A DNA stretch of 64,000 bases from the NCBI GenBank assembly GCA_037389465.1, contig JAZARR010000172.1:2232001-2296000 (forward strand), in the 5' to 3' direction. Every line of letters starts with the position of its first letter. The first letter of the stretch is position 1. The DNA comes from Baylisascaris procyonis (Eukaryota; Nematoda; Chromadorea; Rhabditida; Ascarididae). The notes beneath the pieces are model-generated. The model worked only from the letters and a program-made list of their open reading frames with translations. It made no database searches and was not told the DNA's origin. Positions 14,266 to 24,544 of this stretch are shown piece after piece. The position numbers and the translations under genes are program-made.

Positions 14266-14273
14266 TGCACAAG
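14140..14273. repeat. Nested palindrome with a (TA)n centre
   Basis: The left arm begins CTTGTGCAAGTTTATATATA at 14140 and its reverse complement ends at 14273, around a (TA)n tract at 14203-14261. Inside the left arm, CAAGTTTATATATAAACTTG is itself a perfect 20-nt palindrome. The whole block could fold into one long hairpin or cruciform. Confidence 0.85.
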
Positions 14274-16388
14274 TCTCGTGGAGCACGAGTTGACCACCAG
14301 CGTAAATATAGGAAAAAAGACGAAAAGTTTTCAAAAAACCCGTCTTTATCGTTCTCGTCGACAGGAAAGTTAGGTGAGCAAAAATTACCAAAATGCGCTG
14401 ATACTCTCTTTCTTGAAACGTATTGTTAAATGTTTTATGACTAAGTTAAAAGGTGCATTTGCTTAGCTCTTGACAGACGCTCACAGGAATGCGCCCCTTC
14501 CCTTCAAATATTTGCAAATGTATGAGTAAAATATATAACCAACTTTTTATAGTCGCTACAGTATTACAGCTAACAACATGAATTGTAACTTTAGGAATAA
14601 TAGAGAAATTGCAAATACCTGAAAAGGTATTAAATAATAAGAGTTTTGCATATATACTATTCAACATTTTTGTAAAACTCTCGGTGAGACTAATGTAGCG
14701 CCACGCAAATATGATATAAGTAGAAATAAGCCGCTCATGATATGAATATGCTTAAGAATGGCCAAAAATTCCGTCTAAAAGTCTATGGGAAATTTTTATT
14801 TACTATTTAACTGTAATCCGAAAAAAATTTATCAATAAAGGTTAAATGTAATCGATATAAAAGTTAAACGTATCGTTAATTGCATTCTTTCATAGTCGCA
14901 ACAAGTTCACGCTTAAATTTGCTATTTCATTTCCTATCCATTACGAATCGAGTTCTTAGTTCAATAAATTCCGGTTTAAAACTTCAAAATTGAAAAAAAA
15001 GACATCAAGTTCTTCCGGTTTCCAATGCTCAGTAATCGGTTCAATTGCAAATCAACACCATGAAACAATATTTCAAGCACCGTTTGCATTGTTTCGTATG
15101 CATATCTCCTATCACTTCGAAGAGATATGCTAAATTATTGATTGTGAATTTCAGAAAAACATTTATTGAGTGATTGGCATTGCAAAGTTAGCAGCGATTA
15201 TTGCATTTTGTAACTTTGCAAAAACATTTAAAGATTTTTTAAAGTGAAAATTAGTCATCAAACGAAAAGCATATATGACTTCGATTTTTTTTTTTGAATA
15301 TTCACTCAGTAGGTTGGTTAAGTGGGTTGAGTTGCAAAAAAAGAAACAAAAAAGCACATGCCGCGCCATTCTCCTTGACAATTTGTCCTATTTCTGATCA
15401 TATTTTATTGACCCTGAAATTCTACTAAGCCATAGCATTTTCTTTCATCGTTTTATGCGATGATTTAAAGCTGGGAAAAGAGAACAAAAAATGGTATAAA
15501 GCCCAATTGATCTGCTGGAGTTTAATGCCCACTAAATTGCACCATAAGTTCTCAACGAAAAGATCTGCATTCGGAAGCAAAAGCAAATGAGGACATGCGA
15601 AAGACTCAGAAATGAATGTTGGCCAAAAGTATTCTTTGGTCTATCTCTTCAGTGACGTAAACAATGAATAAATGCAACGATGTAAACAACTTTCGTATCA
15701 CATGCGCATGGATGGCTGCATGAATTGAGAGCAAATAGGGCGTGACTTGGCACAATCTTATATGGGGGATAGCCAACACTCATTCGTTGTTGTTGCTAAG
15801 CAGCTTTCCCTTTTTTGAGTGTATTTAGCTCTATCTGAGATATGCTCATGTACCTATTGAGTTTACATTCTGAATTTATTTAGTAAAATGATATATGAAA
15901 GTTTTTTTGAATGAGAACTCAAGATCACATAATTTTATTACTATTTTCACGTTTCAGAAGTTAGTAATGACAGTTATATTTTATAGTGGGAATGAAATAG
16001 TTTTTTTTTTTCTCGAAATTCTTAGAAAATATAAAATTCCATTTATGCGACTAAAACGTAATATTCTGATCGATAAGTTGGTCTATAAAGTTGCATGATT
16101 CCTTATTGTCTACTGAGTAGAAGAACCATTAAATTTGATGAATATAGTTTGAAAATTTTTTGAGATTACGGTTAAAAAATTTGGCGTTTATATTTTATGA
16201 TTGACCATTATGAGTGATCATGATGATCCTTATGATTGCTAAATTGGTGAACCTTATGATTGAGTTATAAACCGACCTTTTACCACCTATGAAGTTCTGA
16301 ATGAAAATAAATTTTCAAAATTTTCTACGATCAAATTTTTGAAACTTTAGATTTACAAAAACTAAATTAAATTTGCAAAAATTTAGCA

Positions 16389-16452
16389 CCTCTCCCACTT
16401 CGCTACGCATCCGTCAATCACCATTATCAATTACGGATGCATAGGGGAGAGG
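16389..16452. repeat. Imperfect inverted repeat (hairpin)
   Basis: CCTCTCCC and TACGCATCCGT on the left pair with ACGGATGCATA and GGGGAGAGG on the right across an 18-nt loop. The stem is GC-rich compared with its surroundings and lies just upstream of duplicon copy A. Confidence 0.7.
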
Positions 16453-17522
16453 AGAGCTGATGAATTTTTGTAAGCCAAATTTCCTTTTCCGGCCTACAAT
16501 ATTCTGGATAAAAAGAAGTTTTTAAAATTTTCCACCATGATGAGGCTGGAAACCATTTATTTTTGAATTGAATAATGATGTACACAACAGCTTAATCAAG
16601 CTGAATATTCCCACTTGTTGTATATATTTGTAAGTTTGAAATTTTTTCCAAAACCGTTTTATACAACATCTTGTCTGCGGATATCATATTGCACAAAGAT
16701 CAATAAATAAAAGTCTAATAGATAAGCTAATAAATAGGTTTTTCCACTTTGCTATCCTCTGCTTCAGAACAAGATCTTCGAAGATCAATTATCTATGCGC
16801 ATCAAAATTATAGCTATTTTTTGGTTAGTTAGAGGGCCATATCCTGTCCGGACAGTATATTCATAGCACGCATAAAACTAGGAAAAACTTTTTCTGGATT
16901 CTTATAAAACATAATGAGTGATGCTGTAATTGTTATTGTGCTCTGCCCAAGTTTCTTAAAATTGTGCAAATCTTTTTTTGCATAAATCAATATTGAGTGA
17001 GAGTGGTAAATTTTTGCATATTGTTAATATTTAACTTGTTTTCGTTGGGAATAAAAATATATTCTAGAGGAGAATCTGTTTATAACTCTATTCGTGTTTC
17101 AATTAGCACAACTATATCAACGATGCAGTCCATTCTGGCAATTCGAATGAAACTCAAAACATGGGAGCCATTGCTGTGCTGAAACCTTCATTTCGTCTGC
17201 TCTCTTGTTTTACAATCTCACTGACGCTCCCCAATTCGTTCCAAGTTTGAGCTCTTGAATTGTGATTCAGTTAGGAGGTTATTTCTATGCTTAGTTAAAT
17301 CGTTCGTCACAATGACGCATTGTTAAGTTGTACGAGGGGAATGGGGGAACGGAAGGAGTTTGTTATATAATCGTGATCGTCTAGATAGTCTTATAAAGGT
17401 GGAAATAGTTCTTGACTTCATTACTTTATCGGACTCAGAAGTGCTTAAATCCCTGTCGAATTCCACAAATGAGTTGAAAGAAAATATTTCAGACAGGAAA
17501 TCTTCAAAAAGGAAAAGGAATA

Positions 17523-18242
17523 ATGTCGACCGTCAACGAAACAATCAAGGAAAATGCTCAAGATGCTGGCAACAAAGTGTGTTTTATTAGTTCGATGCCT
17601 GCCTTTAAGTAATTTTAACAAAGCTTGAATACCTTTAAAATGTTCAACCTTTGTGAGTAGTGCTTCAGTTTTTTTTTCAAGATTAGGGAGCACTTCGCCA
17701 ACGATTTTCTACATCGTACCAGCGCTTTCGGCGTGCTTCGTACTTTTTTTCTATGTAGAACGATGCGAATATTAAGAGGCGATACTCATTAAGACAGAGA
17801 TTTTTATGATGATATACATCGCATTTTATAAACGCGCCTTATGTTACTTGATAGTTTATGTTCTGGAAACTATCTTACGAAGTTTATATTCATTTATTTT
17901 TGATTTGTTTTTGTTTTTTTCCGCCATAAATTCGGTGTGATCAGGCGTATTATTTAGTGGTAAATTCTTTTTTAAGGCTGCAGCCTTTAGTAATACTGCC
18001 TGGTGAAGGAGAGAGAGCGTAGCTTAAATGAATGGAGTATGGCACTCCAATATCTTTATTACTTTTTGAAGGTCGAGGGGACGGGAGAACGAATAATGCA
18101 CTCGGCCGAGGAAGCAGGAACCCGTGTGATGCATGCAGCCGAAGAAGCAGGAGAGTTTATAAAGGATACCGCAGAAAGTGCATATCACAAAGTCGGTGAT
18201 GCACTTTATAAATGTACACATACTTCCGAACACAAGTGGTAA
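17523..18242 (+). CDS. LEA-like small amphipathic protein, copy A
   Basis: Two exons, 17523-17576 (AAA|gtgtgt) and 18072-18242 (acceptor TTTTTGAAG, stop TAA), phase 0, 74 residues. The protein starts MSTVNETIKENAQDAGNK and then has 11-residue units, for example MHSAEEAGTRV and MHAAEEAGEFI, of the kind seen in group 3 late-embryogenesis-abundant (LEA) proteins, which act as stress or desiccation protectants. No signal peptide. ATATTTCAG at 17484-17492, 30 nt before ATG, could be a spliced-leader acceptor. Compared with B and C it has many substitutions, including a Cys near the end, a longer C-terminus (SEHKW), a longer intron (495 nt) and a weaker acceptor. It remains open, so it is either a diverged paralogue or a young pseudogene. 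Confidence 0.55.
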
Positions 18243-18903
18243 AGATTTTCCGCTTCATATAACAAGTTTTTTCTTTTTATTTCATTTATTAAAGTATCAG
18301 TTTTTATTCTCTTCGCAACGTCTGCCTAAATAACATGAATTGCGTCGTGCAGATGGTCAGCAAATGACTCTAAAACTTGTATAGATGAAGAGTGCTCGGT
18401 GTGGAGATGAAGAAGTTCATGTTCCATTTATGATAGTGTATATTTCCTAACGAAGGGGGGGGGGGTTGCTTATATTTCTTGAGAGAGAGAGGAAGAAAGA
18501 GATACATTGACTAGTACTATGATATGTCACGCTGCTTGAAATATAGGGAATAAACGATATATTTAGTCCATGTTACTCTCATTATTTATTTATTTCAGGC
18601 TATCGCGATTATACTTATTTTTACAAATGAAATTTTCAGAGGCTTCCAATCCGAAGACGCAAGGCTAATCTCAAAGCTAAAAACTGTTGAATAAGTTGAA
18701 AGTTGCTTCGCAGCTTTTGGCCTTTACTTATTATTGGCATCTACGAAGCGCACTCACTGCGTCGATTCTCATCAACGAGGTATCTTTCCAACACGAGAGT
18801 CTCTCCGATTTATTTATATCATCGATTCTATGAAATTGTAATATCCAACACCTTTTAGAATATTTTCTTACTGCAGTAATACCATTTATTACTGTTTAGC
18901 TAT

Positions 18904-18962
18904 CGGTGGTATTCGCAATGAATGCTCTGTTCATTGAAACAAATAAATAAAATAAATAAATA
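18904..18962 (+). mobile_element. 3' end of a non-LTR retroposon
   Basis: A roughly 57-nt insert present in copy A but absent at the same place in copy C. It reads AATGAATGCTCTGTTCATTG and ends in an AAATAAATAAA-type tail. The same terminal sequence, in reverse, ends the GC-rich element at 47165-47530, so both are 3' ends of one retroposon family. Confidence 0.6.
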
Positions 18963-19879
18963 GATACCATCTTTTACAGCATATTGTTATTTGTAATGGT
19001 GTCTATTACAGCGTATTTGTAATTCATTCATTCCACATTTTATGCACAATTACTAAAAATAAACTCCTATAAATATGACAAGTGGAATTTGACATAAAAG
19101 AGAAATTGAATCATTTGAAGTAAATGAAGATACAAAACACAATCGCAACAGCGATACCATGGAGTGTGAATATAAACAGTTGAGGCAGCTGCAATGATAT
19201 CAAAGATTTGCTCATGAATATAACTGCTTTTGCATATTGTACTAGATTTGCATTATGGTTGCCTCTACACTATGGTTACTTTCATACCAGGAATACCCTC
19301 ACATCTTACTTTTTATAGAAAAGAGTTATAAACTATTAGTTTTATGAGATTCGTTTCGTATAAGAATCGTGCAAGATGGAGCAACACGTTCACAGTCATA
19401 TATATACACACTATTCATGCTATGAATTGTGTTGAAGCTATATAATGCGATGAGAGTAATCGATAAGAGCAAACAGCTGCTCCATTGCTTCATCTTAAAG
19501 CTGCGGTAATAACAACGAAAAAGGATAGAAAGAGAATAAATTATAGCAATAACAAAGCTAACATATCATGCAATCTTTGAGGTAAATCTCCCTCTGTTCA
19601 AAGCTCTCGCAACATGTCTCTCTTGCAAGGTGCTTAAAACCTTCACTCTCGGATATTCCCCCATTTTGGAAGTTGCTAAAACATATAAACCCTCAGTCAA
19701 ATATAAGGCCTCTTGTCTATTCTCACGGCCGTTCAGGAAACTGGTTATACCTATAAGACGTTACCTATAAGCTGACACCCATTGCAAGTGGATAAATATT
19801 CGTATGTTTGAAAAAAGAACAAATTTTCTTGTACTGTTGTGCACCATTTTGGTGAGGTAAAATCAACTAATAGCAACAA

Positions 19880-21640
19880 AGCGGTCATGTCGCGCGTTCT
19901 TTTTTCTGATGGTACCTTGGATTTCATTGTACCGTTATGCAGTGATGACTATGGAGAAAACTGTATCGAACCTTGTCAATGATGATAACATATTTGGAGC
20001 AGACGGTTGCAGTGCAAAAGTAAATGCTTGCTATGCAGCAATAACAATTTGACAGAATGTTTGAATTGCAGAAAGAATTTCTGTGAAAATTCATCGCTAA
20101 CCCTTTCGTCAGCCCTCATCAGCTAAGATCTTATTGGAGGCTGAAGAGCAGACGATTCGACAACCGCCAATTGTTCTTTCCGATGTCGAAGAATTTACTG
20201 ATCATATTAGTTGTGAGCGCATTGCAGTTGATAATGCTACAGTCAACAGAATCTTTGATGACCTAGATGTCAACGTCACTTCTAAGAAAATATACCATAT
20301 AGGCCTACACGGCATGAAGAAGTGCCATCCTACAAAAGTGATTTTCGGGAACGTTTATGATACTATACAGATTCTGTAGGATGCCAGACAGTTGAGAAAT
20401 TCATCGCCCCCCAGAAATGTTTTTATTCGTCTGTCTCATCCAAAGCATCTTCTCGATGAACTCTACACGAAAAGAAAGTCTAATCCTAAAACTGGCTATA
20501 TCATCTGCAAGCAATGTGATGTGGATCAGCCAACGTTGCCGAAATAAAGATGGATGAACGGGAAAGTCGATGGAGTCCACTGGGAAAAAATATGTCACAA
20601 CTCTCCAATACCTTGGGATAAACGCCTGGGAATCTAGATATGTTCACCATTAAAACAATACGTTACCACTAATATCCTTTCTTGATTCGTTGACCACGGT
20701 GCGACCTCCTGTCAACTACGAACTCAAAAACAGAATGATTGCAGACCAGCGCAACACGCTTCTTTCTTGTGTTTATTTCGAGAGCATAGTATAGTCAACA
20801 AATTTTCTGAACAGGAGACTTTATTGATCATATGAAAGCCGAATACCCTAATTATTTCGGAAACTTGGCCTTCCCCTTGAATGCCTGATACACTTATTAC
20901 ATTTAAAGAAAGGCTATCATATATTGCGCTGCGATCGAATAGCCCAAAAAATGACAGATGATGTGGGGTGGATGTACTCGGAAATAAGTACATAAATGTT
21001 GCTGCTACACTCAGATGCTTCGGTTGCGATTTGCTGTACCTTGATATTATTGCCACAAAATATTTCGTCTGATTTCTGTTTATCGAACAGCACCTGATAC
21101 TTACACACCTGAATCTAAACGATTTCTTGACTCTCTATAGCGCAACTCTTGTTAAGCTCATAAAATAGCATACTTGCGGAGATAAGCTTCTTGATGTGGG
21201 ATTAATGCACTCCGATATAGTCTCCTTGTTTGATTCCTGATGTAATATTGCTAGAAAATATCAAAAAACGCTTTACCCGTGTCGCTTTCCGCAAAACCTG
21301 CCGTAATCCACACCACACAAATTACTTTATCACGCTAAAAATTTTCAACCTAGAATCAGTGGAATCTCACAGACTCAAATTTGACTTCATCATCTGTTAT
21401 AAAAATATGTTCGGCTTTTCCGACACACCACTGTTAGAAATATTTCAGTTTGCCCCTCCTCGTAAGTGCAGCACCAAGTGTTCTCGATAGTTTCCAGCTT
21501 CGCGTTATACGAATCTCGAATCTGCTTCCCGCCGAAACCGTTAATGCGCCTACTCGTAGATCTTTTAATTTGCGATTGAATCGTTCCGATCTATCCACTA
21601 CCGTTGCTCACCATAGTGCAAATCTAAGTACAATATGGAG
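19880..21640 (+). mobile_element. Degenerate LINE (CR1-like) with an internal deletion
   Basis: Translated fragments occur in the order expected for a non-LTR element. At about 20134-20610 there is an ORF1-like, RNA-binding-type piece with NVFIRLSHPKHLLDELY. At about 20900-21230 there are weak endonuclease-like remnants, including TCGDKLLDVGLMHSD. At 21235-21600 there is the reverse transcriptase C-terminal region, with IFNLESVESHRLKFDFI and LRVIRISNLLPAETVNAP. Frameshifts and stops break it and the RT core is missing. Family assignment is from remembered motif patterns, not a search. The 5' boundary is uncertain. It separates duplicon copies A and B. Confidence 0.6.
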
Positions 21641-21689
21641 AAGCAACAATGTTCATCGGTTAATCCTTGATATCACTGTGAATGTGCAT

Positions 21690-23870
21690 ATCTTCATTTA
21701 CATCAAGTCATTCACTTTCTTTTCAATGTCAAATTCCATTTGTTATATTGAAAGCAGTTTATTTCTACCAACTATGCATAAAATGCGGATGTGACTGAAC
21801 TACAAATGTAGTAGATACCATTACAAATAATAATATGGTGGAAAATATGGTATCACTGATAGCTGAACACTAACAGAGGATATTACTGACAATATGAAAA
21901 TATTCTAAAAAAACATGAATATTACAACATCCTAAATCGCAAGGACTCTCATCGTGGATAGAAATCGTTGACGAGAATCGACACAGTGAGTGAGATTCGT
22001 ATATGCCAATAATGAGTGAAGGCCGAAAACTGCGAAACAGCTGTCAGCATATTCAACAGTTTTTAGTCTTCGGATTGGCAGCCTCTGAAAATTTGGTTTG
22101 TAAAAATAGGTATAATTGCGACAGCCTGAAATAAAATAAATAATGAGAATGAAATATACTAAATATATCATTTATTCCCTATCTTCCAAGCAGCGTGAAA
22201 TGCTATAGTACTAGTCAATGTATCTCTGTTTTCCTCCCTCTTAACTAAAAAGAGATTAGCTTCAACCTTTTTCAGTCAAGTTAACAAAGAACAATCTTCA
22301 ATGTCTGTACATTCTTTAATACTTTGTAAATACAATGTCTAGTCATTTTACTTAGTTAAAAGGCGAGAAGAAAGTAAAACTTAATATTTTAATAAATGAA
22401 ATGAGACAAAAACAACGATAATTATTAAAATTTAAAACAGGAAACAAATGTTGTATAGAGAGGAAATTCTCTACCACTTTTATTCAGAAGGATGCGTAAC
22501 TTTATGCATTGCATCACCCGCTTTATTATATGCACTTTTTGCTGTATCCTTTATGGTCTCTCCTGCTCCTTGAGCTGCATGCTTCATGCGGGTTCCTGCT
22601 TCCTCGGCCGAGTGCTTCATTCGTTCTCCCATCTCCTCGATCTACAAGTTGAATAAATGTATTAAGATTCCACTTAATAAACAAGTATGAAAATACGCTA
22701 AAATTCCTGGCACGATGTATTTTGTATTCTACTCACCTCTGACTAATTAATTTCACAATTTATTTGTAAAAAGAACTAAATAATGGCTTTATATTTCAAT
22801 TAATCTGATCGCATATGAAAATTATTGTCAAAGTATTATCCTAATCTTGAAGTGAACCTTCTTGAACACAGTGGTTGAACACATTAAAGGCACTCAACTT
22901 TTACTGCAATATCTATGTGGCTAAAGGTACAGATATTGAACTAATAAAACGTACCTTGTTGCCAGCATCATGAGCATGTTCTTTCATTGATTCGACGACG
23001 GTCGACATTATTTCCTTTGTTTTTCGAAGATTTTCTGCCTGAAATATTTTCTTTCAACTCATTTATGGAATTTGACAGAGATTTAAGCACTTCTGAGTCC
23101 GATAAAGTAATGAAGTCAAGAACTATTTCCACCTTTGTAAGGCTATCTAGACGATAACGATTATACAACAAACTAATTCCGTTCCCCCATTCCCTCTCGT
23201 ACAACTTCATAATGCGTCGTTGTGAAGAACAATTTAAACAAGCATAGAGAACAACCTTCCAATTGTTGCAGCGAATATGCGAGCCGCGTTGAGAATATAA
23301 AACAAGACAGCAGACAAAACGAAGGTTTTAGAACAGCAATGGCTCCCATTTTTTGAGTTTCATTCGAATTGCCAGAATGGACTGCACTTTGATATAGTCG
23401 TGCTAATTGAAACACGAATAGAGTTATAAACAGATTCCCCTCTAGAATATATTTTTATTCCCAACGCGAAAACAAGTTAAACGTTGACAATATGCCAAAA
23501 TATTTATCTCTATCTCTCTCACTCAATATTGACCTTTTCAAAACAAAATCTGCACAATTCACGAAATTTGAGTAGAACACACTAAATATTACACCATCAT
23601 TCATTGTGTTTCATAGTGATTCAGAAAAAGTTTTTTTTTTCCAGTCTTATGTCCGCTACGAATATACTGTCTGCACAGGATATGGCCCTCTAACTAACCA
23701 AAAACTGCTATAGTTTTGTTGGATATAGATAATTGACCTTCGAAGATCTTTTTCTGAAGTGGAGGATAGCAAAGAGAAAAAATCTATTTATTAATTTATT
23801 TATTAAATTTTTATTTTTTATGACATCCACGGAGAACATGTTGTATAATGCGGTTTTGGAAAATTTGCAA
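21690..23870 (-). repeat. Duplicon copy B (inverted)
   Basis: Reverse-orientation counterpart of copies A and C. It matches copy C closely through both flanks, the exons and the intron (313 versus 314 nt). Together B and C form an inverted repeat with arms of about 2.2 kb and a spacer of about 0.7 kb. Boundaries are by eye. Confidence 0.8.
22480..23008 (-). CDS. LEA-like small amphipathic protein, copy B
   Basis: Two exons on the minus strand, 23008-22955 and 22641-22480, phase 0, 71 residues. After MSTVVESMKEHAHDAGNK, exon 2 encodes four perfect 11-residue units: MKHSAEEAGTR, MKHAAQGAGET, IKDTAKSAYNK, AGDAMHKVTHP. This period, rich in Ala, Lys, Glu and Gly with no Cys or Trp, is typical of group 3 LEA-type proteins: unfolded in water, helical on drying, cytosolic protectants. 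It differs from copy C at the first residue of exon 2 (Ile instead of Met). No signal peptide or membrane segment. Function is inferred from composition alone. Confidence 0.72.
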
Positions 23871-24029
23871 ATCTGAAAATAAAGACAATTAAATTTTCAC
23901 ATATTTTTATAAAATTTCACCGCAGAAATGCGTCCTTGCAATGAGCGCATGGTAAAAGACATGCCGCGGTAAACTCACAAATTTTTCATGGTTCTAAATT
24001 TAAAAAAAAAAAAAAAACTGGCATGGAAT

Positions 24030-24540
24030 GCGAAAACATAACATAGATATCGATAGAGTGTGCTTTACGATCGTAACAAATGCTTTACGTTATGCGACAA
24101 AGCCAAGAGATACTGAGGCTCGAGTTACATAAAAGAACAACATCACACAACTTATCGAACAAGACTGAGGGAAATATGCGAAACCTGCTGCAATAATATT
24201 CTACCACGAAGATACAGTTAGATGAAACCACCTCATATTTTTACGTGTGAAGACATTCCATTGGTAAAATTGAACGAAACAGATTTAGCACTGAGGAAAA
24301 TCAACTCCGGAAAAAAGCGCAGGGAAAGATGGAGTCAAAGCCAAACATCTGAAAGCAGGACGCTAATTCTTTCTTAAGGATATGGCTGAAAGATTCACCA
24401 TCTATTTAAATGCACCGTTCCCTTGGCTCAGTTAACATTGAAGACGGTGCTTTTGAAGAAGAAAGATGATCCCAAAGACCTGGGAAACTTCGCTCCCATC
24501 GAGTATCACGAGTGGTGAAAATTATGAGAACTTCGTTGTT
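24030..24540 (+). mobile_element. Degenerate RTE-type LINE fragment
   Basis: In the spacer between inverted copies B and C. Frames carry AGKDGVKAKHLKAGR, MAERFTIYLN and KTVLLKKKDDPKDLGNF, matching the N-terminal reverse transcriptase pattern of RTE-like elements (GKAPGPDG, then LKAG, then K-K-G-D-x-x-D-x-x-N-Y-R-P-I). Frameshifts and in-frame stops are present, so it is dead. The 5' limit is uncertain. Confidence 0.65.
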
Positions 24541-24544
24541 TGCG

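Larger units (their letters stand above)
16640..19165 (+). repeat. Duplicon copy A (diverged)
   Basis: Shares extended flanking and genic sequence with copies at 21690-23870 (reverse) and 24545-27110 (direct): landmarks include GGCAATTCGAATGAAACTCA upstream, the LEA-like exons, and the downstream block around CAATCCGAAGAC. It is clearly more diverged than B and C and carries a small retroposon insertion at 18904-18962. Boundaries are approximate, judged by eye. Confidence 0.75.

Noticed and set aside
23173..23415. Frames in the flanks of the LEA-like copies
   Set aside because: The same sequence recurs in all three duplicons with different stops and frameshifts; it is promoter or UTR, not coding.
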